DNA of 64,000 nucleotides from the NCBI GenBank assembly GCA_050700835.1, contig JBOHDX010000148.1, forward strand, positions 1 through 64,000, in the 5' to 3' direction. Below are positions 1 through 9,895 of this stretch, in pieces (the first letter of the stretch is position 1; every line of letters begins with the position of its first letter). The notes beneath the pieces are model-generated. The model was not told the origin of the DNA. It was given only the letters and a program-made list of their open reading frames with translations, and did not search any database. A program made the translations under genes and the position numbers. Source of the stretch: JBOHDX01 sp050700835. Its GTDB lineage: Bacteria > Actinomycetota > Actinomycetes > Propionibacteriales > Nocardioidaceae.

Positions 1-4
1 CATG

Positions 5-1488
5 TCAGTTGTCTGGTACGCCGTCGCTGGCTCCGACGTACGCCGGAACGATGCCTCGGTGGTCGACGGTGTAGATGGCGCCGGATGGGTCGTGCCAGAC
101 GATGATGCCGTTGAAGGGTTGCGCCAGGCGCCATCGGCCGTGGGTCTTGAGCCGGTGGTGGCGTGGGCACAGGGGTCCGAGGTTGTCCATCGTGGTGGGC
201 CCGTGCGGGTAGCGATGGTGTGGTCTGCTTGGGCCTTGCGGGCGTCGGCACCGCAGTGCGGGAACACGCACACCGGGTTGGCCAGGATGACCGCTTCGCG
301 CAGAGCCGGGGACGGGCGGTAGCCGGTGCAGGGGTCCAGGTGGGCCAGGTCGATCACCGGCTTCACGGTGACCGTGGCGCGATCCAGCAGCTCGGCCAGC
401 CCGAACCGGGACAGGCAGCCGAAGCCTTCCAGGTCGATCGCCGCACCTGGATCGTCGCCGGCCCGGTCGCCGGACTGGTCGCTGGGGTGGTCGCCGGTGA
501 GGTCGCCGGGGCGTAGGTGCAGGTACAGGACGACCTGTCGGGCCAGGCCAGCTCGTGGGCCAGTGCCGGCTCCTGGGCCAGTGCCGGTGTGGTCGCCGGC
601 GTCCCGGCCGTCGGGTGCCGCGGGCCGGGAGTGCCCAGCAGGGCCATCGCGTGGTCGGGGTCGGCCAGCAGGCCCAGGGCGCGGGCCCGGCGCTGGTCCT
701 TGGTCTGGTCCGGGAACCCGGGGGCGAGCAGGTCGGCCAGCTGGTCGACCCGGGCGTCCAGCCGCAGCGCGTCGCCGGCGAACAAGGTGGCGACCACGTC
801 GATGTGGTCGTCGAACGACGGGTCCAGGCTGACATGGCGGCGTCGGGTGGCCTGCTCGGACTGCTTGTCGGCGGCCTCGGGGTCGACCTGGCCGGCCACG
901 CCGGCGACCCAGTCGGCCACCCGCCGGCGACTGACCTGGTCCAGCCGGTCCAGCACCAGCGTCTCGACCGCGGCCGCCTCGCCCGCGCCCAGGTGCCGGG
1001 TCCGGGCCGCGACCAGCCGGGCGCGCCACGCGTCGGTACGCCCGGCGTGCAGGGCGCCGAACAGCCGAGGCAGTCGGTGCCGCAGATCCACCGCGTCGGC
1101 CAGCAGCCGGTCCGCGGACCAACTCGACATGGCCAGCCCCGGGCCCAGCTCATCGGCGGTGAACGACCCACACGCCGGGGCGCCCGCCCCGCCCGGCCGG
1201 ACCAGCCGCTCACCGCCCGGCACCCGGCGACCCCGCCACCTCACCGCGCAGGACGACCAGGTGCGCGGCCGCGTCCAACCCACGCGCCTAGGTCCACGCC
1301 TGCTGACGCCGACACGCCGCCGCGAAACACACCGTCGCCTCAACGTCCAACCCGCCCACGTCGACGACCGCCAACGCCGCGGCCAACCCCGGCCCCGGCG
1401 CCAACGTACCGACAATCTCCTCGAACATACGATCCATTATAGAGACGGTCATTGACAAATGCCTTGTCCACAACAAGAACCGAGCCAC
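5..1488 (-). pseudogene. DUF222/HNH endonuclease family protein, frameshifted remnant
   Basis: The remains of one gene are spread over all three minus-strand frames. The N-terminus (MARFLLWTRHL..., start 1488) is in one frame. The DUF222-like middle (SADRLLADAVDLRHRLPRLF and following) is in a second. The C-terminal HNH part (NLGPLCPRHHRLKTHGRW, ending at 5) is in a third. A frameshift is visible near 212: the strand reads LANPVCVFPHCGADARKAQA then DHTIATR, where intact relatives read DHTIPYPHGPTT. At least three shifts are needed to join the pieces. Intact members of this family are abundant in actinobacteria, often in many copies per genome, and are linked to mobile DNA. The HNH histidines and the cysteine-containing segment can still be read, but no single frame could make the enzyme. 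Sequencing errors are a less likely explanation because there are several separate shifts. Confidence 0.8.
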
Positions 1489-1556
1489 CTCGACACTCCC
1501 GACCGATCACGTCCCACCCCGACGCGGACAGTCGTCGAACACCCCCTCCAGCCGGG

Positions 1557-1775
1557 TCAGGGTCGAGTCTTCGGGCCGGCTCCGGATCCCGGCTCGGGAG
1601 GGTCGCTCGCCACGAGGTCGTCGAGAATCTTCTGTGCCCCCTGGCGATCCGACTTGAGCACCCGCTTGTTGCCCTCGGCGTTGCTGATGATCGCCGGGTC
1701 GGGGCGGAACGGCGGTGCGACGGCGCGTCGATCCGCGTCCGGCTCGTCGGGGGGCGGCGGGGGGCTGCTGGTCAT
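1557..1775 (-). CDS. Small hypothetical protein, 72 aa
   Basis: A short charged protein starting MTSSPPPPPDEPDADRR, with a proline-rich N-terminus and a C-terminal half containing SNAEGNKRVLKSDRQGAQKI. The ATG at 1775 is preceded by GGAAGG at good spacing, which argues against a much longer in-frame extension upstream. It follows the membrane protein gene at 1787-2248 with an 11-nt gap, so the two are probably co-transcribed. No signal peptide or membrane segment is seen, and I do not recognise a family. Confidence 0.5.
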   Translation of the reverse strand: MTSSPPPPPDEPDADRRAVAPPFRPDPAIISNAEGNKRVLKSDRQGAQKILDDLVASDPPEPGSGAGPKTRP

Positions 1776-1786
1776 GACATGCCTTC

Positions 1787-2248
1787 CTAGAACGCGTCCA
1801 CGATAGAGCCGGCCAGCATCAGCAGCACGGCCAATGCGAGCAGCGCCGCCGCGAGACGCATCCTGCGCGCCTTCGAAGTCAACCGCTGGTCGTCTGCTTC
1901 GTACAGATAGATGTGCGTGTCCAGCAGGCTGAGCTTCGTCGTCTCGACGTCCTGCGCGAGATACCTGTTGCGCAGCTGGCGCGGGCTGACCGCCGCACTG
2001 ATCCTGGGCATCAGAGACCAGGTCGCCGCTCCCCCCGCCGCTGCCGCCAGCACCTGCCCGGCCAGGTGCACGGCCAAGGGACCGGCGGTTCCGAGGCCGA
2101 TCAGTACCCCGGCGAACCCGAGCAGCAGACCAGCTCGGTTGTCGAAGTCGGAGGACCGTTGCTGCTGCTCGGCCACTCGCTGGTCGAGCTCGCCGCGGAC
2201 CACGTCGAGGGATGGGTACGGCTCCACGTGCGCGTCGTCGACAGCCAT
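1787..2248 (-). CDS. Hypothetical two-helix membrane protein, 153 aa
   Basis: Start chosen at the ATG at 2248 (MAVDDAHVEPYPSLDVVRGE); the frame stays open upstream to 2407 but that part is compositionally unlike protein. Residues about 1-40 are charged and probably helical. Then comes a hydrophobic stretch (AGLLLGFAGVLIGLGTAGPL) running into a second apolar segment, a soluble region with YLYEADDQRLTSKARRMR, and a C-terminal helix (AAALLALAVLLMLAGSIVD). The topology resembles small actinobacterial membrane proteins of unknown function. It is transcribed divergently from the oxidoreductase at 2434 and is followed by a 72-aa gene in the same direction. No function can be assigned. Confidence 0.6.
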   Translation of the reverse strand: MAVDDAHVEPYPSLDVVRGELDQRVAEQQQRSSDFDNRAGLLLGFAGVLIGLGTAGPLAVHLAGQVLAAAAGGAATWSLMPRISAAVSPRQLRNRYLAQDVETTKLSLLDTHIYLYEADDQRLTSKARRMRLAAALLALAVLLMLAGSIVDAF

Positions 2249-2433
2249 CCGTCCTCCCCGGCCGTGCTCCGAAAGGGGCAATGGGGCAACCCCGGACCAC
2301 CGATGTCTGCCCGTCATTGTCTCAGTGCGACTGCCGGTCGGGGAACGACCGGGCACGCGAGTCGCCGATCCACCTGCAAGCGAGAGCCTGCGGGACGGCG
2401 ACAACATGGCATCGGTGCGGGGACAATGCGCTG

Positions 2434-4014
2434 ATGCGCACCGGTGAGCACGACGCCATCGTTATCGGGTCGGGGCCCAACGGGCTCGTCGCCGCCAACG
2501 TGCTCGCCGACGCGGGCTGGTCCGTGCTCGTGCTCGAGGCGCAGGACACGCTCGGCGGTGCGGTACGCAGCGACACCGAGGTTGCGCCGGGGTTCGTGCA
2601 CGACACGTTCAGCTCGTTCTACCCACTGGGCAAGGCGTCTGCGGCGATCACGGCGTTGGGGCTCGAGGACTACGGCCTCGTCTGGCGGCAGGCGCCGGCC
2701 GTACTCGCCAACCCGTTGCCCGGCGGCCGATGGGCCGTGCTCCACCAACGCCCAGCCGACACCGCGGCGGGATTCGACGCGCTGCATGCCGGGGACGGAG
2801 ATGCCTGGCTCGAGCTGTGCGCGGTGTGGGAACGCTTGGGCGGCCCCCTGATGGACTGCCTGCTCAAGCCGTTCCCGCCGGTGGCCGCCGGCTCGCAGCT
2901 GCTGGCCAAGGGCGCGGGGCGCGGGGGCATGGACCTCGCCCGCATGCTCGTCGTCAGCGCCCGCCAGCTCGGCGAAGAGCGCTTCGGCGGGGACGCGCCA
3001 CGCACCCTCCTGGCCGGCAACGCGCTGCACGCCGACTTCTCACCGGAGTCGACCGGATCCGGGGTCTTCGGGCTGATCATGAGCATGCTGGGCCAGTTCG
3101 TCGGCTTCCCGGTCCCGGAAGGCGGGGCCGGCCGGCTCACCCAGGCGATGGCCGATCGGCTGGCCGACAAGGGCAGCACCGTGCGTACCAGCGCTCGGGT
3201 CGACGAGGTGCTGGTCAGCTCCGGCCGGGCCGTGGGAGTGCGGACCTCCGACGGTGCGGAACAGCATGCGCGGCGGGCAATCCTCGCCGACGTGGTCGCG
3301 CCGCAGCTGTTCGGCGGTCTCGTGCCGTGGGAGGCGCTCCCGGGCCGGGTGCGCCGGGGCATGCGGCGGTTCCGTTGGGACCCGTCCACGTTCAAGGTCG
3401 ACTGGGCCCTGTCAGGTCCGGTCCCGTGGTCGGTGCCGCAGCCGGTGACCAGCGCCTGCGTACACGTGACGACAGGCGTCGACGAGCTCAGCATGTTCGC
3501 CGCCCACTTGGCCGCGGGGGCGGTGCCGTCGCACCCGCTGCTGCTGACCGGGCAGATGGCGCAGGCCGACCCGACTCGTGCGCCCGCGGGCAAGGAGTCG
3601 ATGTGGGCCTACACTCACGTGCCGCGCGACACTCGCAGCGACGCCGGGGCCGACGGGCTGACCGGACGTTGGGACCAGGCCGAGAAGGAGCGCTTCGCGG
3701 ACCGGGTCCAAGCCAGGGTCGAGGAGCACGCGCCGGGCTTCGGCGACCTCGTGGAGGCTCGCCGCATCCTCGGCCCCGCCGACCTGGAGGCGCGGGACTG
3801 CAACCTGGACCGGGGCGCCATCAACGGGGGTACGTCGGCTCTGCACCAGGAGCTGGTGTTCCGGCCGTACCCGGGAACCGGGCGCCCGGAGACGCCGGTT
3901 CGCGGACTGTTCCTGGCCGGAGCGTCGGCCCACCCGGGCGGAGGTGTGCACGGCGCCGCCGGCGCCAACGCGGCCCGCGCCGCGCTTCTGCATGCACGGC
4001 TTCGGCGGATCTGA
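2434..4014 (+). CDS. FAD-dependent oxidoreductase, phytoene-desaturase (CrtI/COG1233) family
   Basis: A 526-aa protein opening with a Rossmann FAD-binding motif (AIVIGSGPNGLVAANVLADA, the GxGxxG...A pattern) followed by an acidic residue after VLVLE. Near the C-terminus the second FAD contact is visible as RGLFLAGASAHPGGGVHGAA. Length and both motifs fit the NAD(P)/FAD-dependent oxidoreductases related to carotenoid desaturases and the PYROXD2 group. No carotenoid genes (crtB, crtE) lie nearby, so a carotenoid role is not supported; the substrate is unknown. The frame is open upstream to 2212, but the ATG at 2434 directly precedes the FAD fold and is the natural start. The gene converges on purB. 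Confidence 0.8.
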   Translation: MRTGEHDAIVIGSGPNGLVAANVLADAGWSVLVLEAQDTLGGAVRSDTEVAPGFVHDTFSSFYPLGKASAAITALGLEDYGLVWRQAPAVLANPLPGGRWAVLHQRPADTAAGFDALHAGDGDAWLELCAVWERLGGPLMDCLLKPFPPVAAGSQLLAKGAGRGGMDLARMLVVSARQLGEERFGGDAPRTLLAGNALHADFSPESTGSGVFGLIMSMLGQFVGFPVPEGGAGRLTQAMADRLADKGSTVRTSARVDEVLVSSGRAVGVRTSDGAEQHARRAILADVVAPQLFGGLVPWEALPGRVRRGMRRFRWDPSTFKVDWALSGPVPWSVPQPVTSACVHVTTGVDELSMFAAHLAAGAVPSHPLLLTGQMAQADPTRAPAGKESMWAYTHVPRDTRSDAGADGLTGRWDQAEKERFADRVQARVEEHAPGFGDLVEARRILGPADLEARDCNLDRGAINGGTSALHQELVFRPYPGTGRPETPVRGLFLAGASAHPGGGVHGAAGANAARAALLHARLRRI

Positions 4015-4058
4015 CCGGCGTCGGCGGGCGCCTCGCGAGTCCTCGCATGACGTCTGCG

Positions 4059-5495
4059 TCAGAGGATCGCGTGCGGGGAGTAACCCGCCGCGTCAGGGTG
4101 CCTGGCCACCAGGGCGGCCACCGCTGCGATGACGGCATCGACCTGGCCGACCGCGTTGCCGGTGAACGTCAGTGGCTCCGCCATCAGGTTCGCGAGATCC
4201 TGCGGGGCCAATCCCAGCCGCCGATCTGACGCGAGTCGGTCGAACAGGTCGTTGCTCGTCGAGCCGTGCTCCCGCATGGCCAGAGCGACGGCGACCGCGT
4301 GCTCCCTGATCGCCTCGTGCGCCTTCTCGCGACCGGCGCCGCGGCGTACGGCTGCCATCAGCACCTTGGTGGTGGCCAGGAACGGCAGGTAGCGGTCGAG
4401 CTCGCGGGCCACGACGGCCGGGTAGGCACCGAAGTCGTCGAGCACGGTGAGGAACGTCTCGAACAGGCCATCGGCGGCGAAGAACGCGTCCGGAAGTGCG
4501 ACCCGGCGCACCACCGAGCAGGACACGTCGCCCTCGTTCCACTGGTCGCCGGCCAGCTCGCCGACCATGGACAGATAGCCACGAGCGACGACGGCGAGGC
4601 CGTTGATCCGTTCGCAGGAACGCGTGTTCATCTTGTGCGGCATGGCACTCGAGCCGACCTGCCCGGGCCGGAAGCCTTCGGTCACCAACTCGTTGCCGGC
4701 CATCAGCCGGATCGTGGTGGCGAGGTTGGACGGCGCCGCCACCAGCTGCACCAGGGCCGACAGAGCGTCGAAGTCGAGGGACCGCGGGTATACCTGCCCG
4801 ACGCTGGTCAACACCCGGGTGAACCCCAGGTGCTCGGCCACCTTCCTCTCCAGCTCGCCCAGCTTGGCCTCGTCACCGCCGAGCAGGTCCAGCTGGTCCT
4901 GCGCCGTGCCGACCGGTCCCTTGATCCCTCGCAAGGGGAGCCGTTGGATCAGGTCCTCGAGCCGATCGACGCCGATCAGGAGCTCGTCCGCGGTCGAGGC
5001 GAAGCGTTTGCCCAACGTGGTCGCCTGGGCCGGCACGTTGTGGCTCCGCCCGGTCATCACCAGCGTCTGGTGCTCCGCGGCGAGTCGCGCCAGCCTCGCC
5101 AGCGCGGCGACCGCCTTGTCACGCAGCAGCAACAGCGAGGCGCGTACCTGCAGCTGTTCGACGTTCTCGGTCAGATCGCGCGACGTCATGCCCTTGTGGA
5201 TGTGCTCATGCCCGGCGAGTGCGCTGAACTCCTCGATGCGGGCCTTCACGTCGTGCTTGGTGATCCGCTCGCGGGCGGCGATCGAGTCGAGATCGACCTG
5301 GTCGACGACCTTCTCGTACGCCTCGACGACGTCGTCCGGCACCGGGACGCCGAGACTTCGTTGGGCCCTGAGCACGGCGAGCCACAGCTGTCGCTCCGCC
5401 ACGACTTTGTGCTCCGGCGACCAGAGCCGGGTGAGCTCCGCGGAGGCGTACCTGGCAGCGAGGACGTCGGGAATCACCCGTTCATTGTCCCGCAT
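4059..5495 (-). CDS. purB: Adenylosuccinate lyase
   Basis: A 478-aa member of the fumarase/aspartase superfamily. It cleaves SAICAR to AICAR plus fumarate and adenylosuccinate to AMP plus fumarate in purine synthesis. The superfamily signature is present as GSSAMPHKMNTRSCERI. TSRDLTENVEQLQ and TGRSHNVPAQATT carry the catalytic His regions of the family (H in GRSHNVPAQ). Length is in the usual range for the longer actinobacterial form. The start at 5495 (MRDNERVIPDVLAARYAS) is used; a GTG seven codons further in is possible. purD lies upstream on the same strand, separated by an 86-nt gap that holds a 63-nt inverted repeat shared with the hutU-hutH gap, and purA is farther upstream. Confidence 0.95.
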   Translation of the reverse strand: MRDNERVIPDVLAARYASAELTRLWSPEHKVVAERQLWLAVLRAQRSLGVPVPDDVVEAYEKVVDQVDLDSIAARERITKHDVKARIEEFSALAGHEHIHKGMTSRDLTENVEQLQVRASLLLLRDKAVAALARLARLAAEHQTLVMTGRSHNVPAQATTLGKRFASTADELLIGVDRLEDLIQRLPLRGIKGPVGTAQDQLDLLGGDEAKLGELERKVAEHLGFTRVLTSVGQVYPRSLDFDALSALVQLVAAPSNLATTIRLMAGNELVTEGFRPGQVGSSAMPHKMNTRSCERINGLAVVARGYLSMVGELAGDQWNEGDVSCSVVRRVALPDAFFAADGLFETFLTVLDDFGAYPAVVARELDRYLPFLATTKVLMAAVRRGAGREKAHEAIREHAVAVALAMREHGSTSNDLFDRLASDRRLGLAPQDLANLMAEPLTFTGNAVGQVDAVIAAVAALVARHPDAAGYSPHAIL

Positions 5496-5498
5496 CCC

Positions 5499-5561
5499 CC
5501 ACCTGTCGGTGGATGGTCATGCTCTCGCCGCTCAGGCGGGGGAGTCGACACTGACACGTGG
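5499..5561. repeat. 63-nt inverted-repeat element, copy 1
   Basis: The arms CCACCTGTCGGTG (5499-5511) and CACTGACACGTGG (5549-5561) are inverted complements with two mismatches. The same 63-nt unit, aligned without gaps and about three quarters identical by eye, occurs at 51547-51609 between hutU and hutH. Both copies share the segment GTGGATGGTCAT directly after the left arm. Here it sits between purD and purB. The paired structure suggests a transcribed hairpin or a small non-autonomous element. Confidence 0.7.
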
Positions 5562-5581
5562 GGGAGTCCGGGCGTGGGTCG

Positions 5582-6859
<1,278 letters not shown>

Positions 6860-7176
6860 GGTCCGACCAGCATCCCGGTCGTGCGGGTCCCGGTCTTCTG
6901 AGTCGGAGTCTGAGTCCTCACGGTCGCCGAGCCTAACCAGTCGGCGCGGCGTACCGACGACACGCCCGGCTCCGCTCGCATTTGCGGGAAAGTGGCGGGG
7001 ATCCGGCGGGCGGATGAACCACTTCCCCGCAATTGCGGTCTGAGCGGCGGCGCCGAGTCACCACCGCGGGGCGGTGACCCACGGGCGCGAAGCCCGTCCC
7101 AGCGTCCCCGGAACCCCGGGCGCACCACGCCATCCAGTATGTTACATTCTGGATGATACGTAATCGGAGGGTCACG
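6860..7176. other. Divergent intergenic region between purD and the diiron oxygenase gene
   Basis: This 317-nt gap contains a 59-nt palindromic repeat (6978-7036). Near 7138-7165 it has an AT-richer stretch (ATGTTACATTCTGGATGATA) that is the most promoter-like part, followed by the ribosome binding site GGAGGG for the gene at 7177. No other gene or RNA was seen. Confidence 0.5.
6978..7036. repeat. 59-nt palindromic intergenic repeat, copy 1 of 4
   Basis: The left arm GCATTTGCGGGAAAGTGG and right arm CCACTTCCCCGCAATTGC are near-perfect complements around a ~23-nt centre. Sister copies are at 24647-24704, 29088-29146 and 37074-37132. This copy lies in the divergent purD/diiron-oxygenase gap and is the most diverged in its arms together with the copy at 29088. 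Confidence 0.85.
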
Positions 7177-8097
7177 ATGACGCACACCATCGACCGCCAG
7201 CGCACCAGCGCGAGCCTGTTGCGATCGGCCGTCACCCGAACGTACGACCCGTTGGTGGACATCGACTGGGACGCCCCCCTCGACCCCGACCGGTTCTACC
7301 TGCCCACGCACCGAAGCTCGTTGTACGGCACACCGCTGTGGGACCAGTTGTCGCGCGAGCAGCGGATCGAGCTCACGAAGCACGAGTTGGCGAGCCTGGT
7401 CAGCATGGGTATCTGGTTCGAGACGATCCTGATGCAGATGCTGGTGCGGCGGACCTACGACCGTGACCCGCGCGGCAGCATCGTTCAGTTCAGCTACACC
7501 GAGATCGGCGACGAGTGCCGGCACTCGGTGATGTTCGGCAAGACCCTCGAGCGGATCGGTGCACCGTTCTATCGCCCGCGGCGCTACCTGCACGAGCTCG
7601 GACGATTCTTCAAGGCGACCGCCAACGGCACCATGTGCTTCGCCGGCGCGCTGTTCGTCGAGGAGGTTCTCGACCAGCTGCAACGCGAGGCGATCGTCGA
7701 CGAGTCCCTGCAGCCACTGGTACGCATGGTGAGCCATGTGCACGTGGTCGAGGAGGCTCGTCACATGCGCTTCGCCCGTGCGGAGGCGCCGGTGGCGTTC
7801 GCGCACCTCGGCCGATCGGGACGCGCGTGGACCAAGCTGATGATCGGGGCCGTGGCGTACTTCGCGGGCACGCAGCTCGTGCATCGCGACGTCTACGCCG
7901 TCGTCGGTCTGGACCCCGTCGAGGCCGAGAAGGTCGCCCACGCCAACCCGCACTGGCGGCGGACGCGCGCCTGGGCGGCCCGTCGGGTGGTCGCCACCCT
8001 CGACGAGCTCGGCCTCATCTCCGGCCCGAGCGCACGGCTGTGGCGACGCGCGGGCCTGCTCGACGACTTCTCCGACGACCCGGCGATGCTCACGTGA
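7177..8097 (+). CDS. AurF-like diiron oxygenase
   Basis: A 306-aa protein with the helical diiron pattern of the p-aminobenzoate N-oxygenase (AurF) family. Candidate metal ligands are E in SMGIWFETILMQM, the E/H set in YTEIGDECRHSVMFG, EE in ALFVEEVLDQL, and the ExxRH motif in HVHVVEEARHMRFA. AurF-type enzymes oxidise aromatic amines to nitro groups or hydroxylate other substrates using O2; the substrate here is unknown. Start at ATG 7177 is chosen because GGAGGG lies 7 nt upstream; an in-frame ATG at 7153 lacks this. The stop overlaps the GTG of the DUF4873 gene, so the two are translationally coupled. There is no biosynthetic cluster around it, which suggests a housekeeping or stress role. 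Confidence 0.8.
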   Translation: MTHTIDRQRTSASLLRSAVTRTYDPLVDIDWDAPLDPDRFYLPTHRSSLYGTPLWDQLSREQRIELTKHELASLVSMGIWFETILMQMLVRRTYDRDPRGSIVQFSYTEIGDECRHSVMFGKTLERIGAPFYRPRRYLHELGRFFKATANGTMCFAGALFVEEVLDQLQREAIVDESLQPLVRMVSHVHVVEEARHMRFARAEAPVAFAHLGRSGRAWTKLMIGAVAYFAGTQLVHRDVYAVVGLDPVEAEKVAHANPHWRRTRAWAARRVVATLDELGLISGPSARLWRRAGLLDDFSDDPAMLT

Positions 8098-8432
8098 CCC
8101 CCGGCCCGGAAGCCGCGGACCTTCCCCGACTCGGGTACGACGGTCCGCTCACCGTGTCCGCCGACGGTGAGTCGGCCGGCGTGACGGTGAACGGGCACCT
8201 GCGCGGCGTGTTCCAGCCGATCGACGGCAGCTTCCACTGGTACGGCCGGCTCGATCCGGACGACGCGGTGACGGATCTCGCGGCACGCCTGGGCCGCAGA
8301 CCGGTGCACGTCGCGGTCTCCGGCCGCAATCGGGTGAGGGCTCGGATCGGGGAGCAGAACCCGTGGGGCGGCCGCCGGATCATCGGCACGGGGCCTCCGC
8401 CGTTCGCGGTGGCTCAGGACTGGCGCAGCTAG
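8094..8432 (+). CDS. DUF4873 domain protein
   Basis: A 112-aa protein starting at GTG 8094 inside the stop of the diiron oxygenase (GTGA overlap). Its sequence (LPRLGYDGPLTVSADGESAG, then VNGHLRGVFQPIDGSFHWYG) matches the small beta-rich DUF4873 family, which I recall being found beside or fused to oxygenases in actinobacteria. The overlap implies coordinated synthesis with the oxygenase, perhaps as a partner or substrate-binding subunit; that is inference. No signal peptide. It converges on purA. Confidence 0.75.
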   Translation: MTPGPEAADLPRLGYDGPLTVSADGESAGVTVNGHLRGVFQPIDGSFHWYGRLDPDDAVTDLAARLGRRPVHVAVSGRNRVRARIGEQNPWGGRRIIGTGPPPFAVAQDWRS

Positions 8433-8499
8433 CACCGCCGGTCGGGGCTCTCCTTCCCGCATCCCCGTCAGGTCATCGTCCCGCCCGGTCCCGCCCCCG

Positions 8500-9783
8500 T
8501 CAGGTGAGGGGGCGCAGGACGATCGACTGCTCGCGGCCGGGCCCGACCCCCAGCACCGAGAACGGCGCGCCGGACATGCCCTCCAGCGCGCGCACGTACT
8601 CCCGTGCGCTGGGAGGCAGCGCGTCGAACGACCGGCACCCGGAGATGTCCTCGGTCCAGCCGGCGAGCTCCTCATAGACCGGCACGGCGTGATGGAACTC
8701 CGTCTGCGTCATCGGAAGCTCCGTCTGCCGTACCCCGTCGATGTCGTAGGCCACGCACACCGGAATCGTCACCAGCCCGGTCAGCGTGTCGAGCTTGGTC
8801 AGCACGAAGTCGGTGACGCCGTTGACCCTGGCGGCGAAGCGCGCCACCGGAGCGTCGTACCAGCCGCACCGGCGCGGTCGTCCCGTGGTCGTGCCGTACT
8901 CGTGGCCGGCGTCTCGCAGCCAGTCACCGTCGACGCCCAGAAGCTCGGTGGGGAACGGGCCTTCTCCCACGCGGGTTGCGTAGGCCTTGACGATGGCGAT
9001 CACCTTGTCGATCCGAGTCGGCGGGATGCCGGTCCCGATGCACGCCCCGCCGGACGTGGCCGAGCTCGACGTCACGAACGGGTACGTCCCGTGGTCGACG
9101 TCGAGCAGCGTGGCCTGGCCGGCTTCGAGCAGCACCGTGCGCCCGTCGTCGAGCGCATGGTTGAGCAGCAGACCTGTGTCGGCGACCATCGGGCGGACCC
9201 GGTCCGCGTAGGCCATCAGCTCGTCGACGACCTCGTCGACGGCGATCGCGCGACGGTTGTAGATCTTGTGCAGCATCTGGTTCTTGGTCTCGAGGGCACC
9301 TTCGACCTTCTGCCGCAGGATCTTCTCGTCGAACAAGTCCTGCACCCGGATCCCGAGCCGATTCATCTTGTCGGCGTACGTCGGACCGATCCCACGTCCG
9401 GTGGTGCCGATCCGGCGAGACCCCAGGAACCGCTCGGTGACCTTGTCGAGAGTGCGGTGGTACGGCGCGATGAGGTGCGCGTTGGAGCTGATCACGAGCC
9501 GTGAGGTGTCGACCCCACGAGCGTCGAGCGCGTCGATCTCCTCGAACAGCACGGCCAGGTCGATCACCACGCCGTTGCCGATCACCGGGGTGACCCCTGG
9601 GGTGAGGATGCCGCTCGGCAGCAGGTGCAGGGCGTACTTCTCGTCGCCGATGACGACCGTGTGACCGGCGTTGTTGCCGCCATTGAACTTCACCACGTAG
9701 TCGGCGTCGCCGCCGAGCTGGTCCGTCGCCTTCCCCTTGCCTTCGTCGCCCCATTGAGCGCCGACGATCACGATCGCGGGCAT
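8500..9783 (-). CDS. purA: Adenylosuccinate synthetase
   Basis: A 427-aa GTP-dependent enzyme joining IMP and aspartate in AMP synthesis. It has the N-terminal P-loop and catalytic Asp (MPAIVIVGAQWGDEGKGK), the catalytic His region (FNGGNNAGHTVV), the IMP-binding segment GTTGRGIGPTYADK, and the GTP specificity motif TKLDTL. ATG 9783 is the right start: it opens the conserved N-terminus and is preceded by GAGGGG at about 6 nt. The frame runs 31 codons further upstream without conserved sequence. The DUF4873 gene ends convergently. Upstream is an HTH regulator on the same strand. Confidence 0.96.
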   Translation of the reverse strand: MPAIVIVGAQWGDEGKGKATDQLGGDADYVVKFNGGNNAGHTVVIGDEKYALHLLPSGILTPGVTPVIGNGVVIDLAVLFEEIDALDARGVDTSRLVISSNAHLIAPYHRTLDKVTERFLGSRRIGTTGRGIGPTYADKMNRLGIRVQDLFDEKILRQKVEGALETKNQMLHKIYNRRAIAVDEVVDELMAYADRVRPMVADTGLLLNHALDDGRTVLLEAGQATLLDVDHGTYPFVTSSSATSGGACIGTGIPPTRIDKVIAIVKAYATRVGEGPFPTELLGVDGDWLRDAGHEYGTTTGRPRRCGWYDAPVARFAARVNGVTDFVLTKLDTLTGLVTIPVCVAYDIDGVRQTELPMTQTEFHHAVPVYEELAGWTEDISGCRSFDALPPSAREYVRALEGMSGAPFSVLGVGPGREQSIVLRPLT

Positions 9784-9895
9784 GAGGTACCCCTCACCAC
9801 GAAGCTCGTCACGAGCTGGCTGTGCCTCGTGAACATAACGGGGCTCCGGTCGCAAGCGCACCGGAGCTCTTGCCACCGCAGCCTAGCGAACAGCC

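Noticed and set aside
1775..2300. Extension of the 72-aa gene upstream to 2300
   Set aside because: The extension is antisense-like in composition and overlaps the better membrane-protein frame; an ATG with GGAAGG at 1775 is sufficient.
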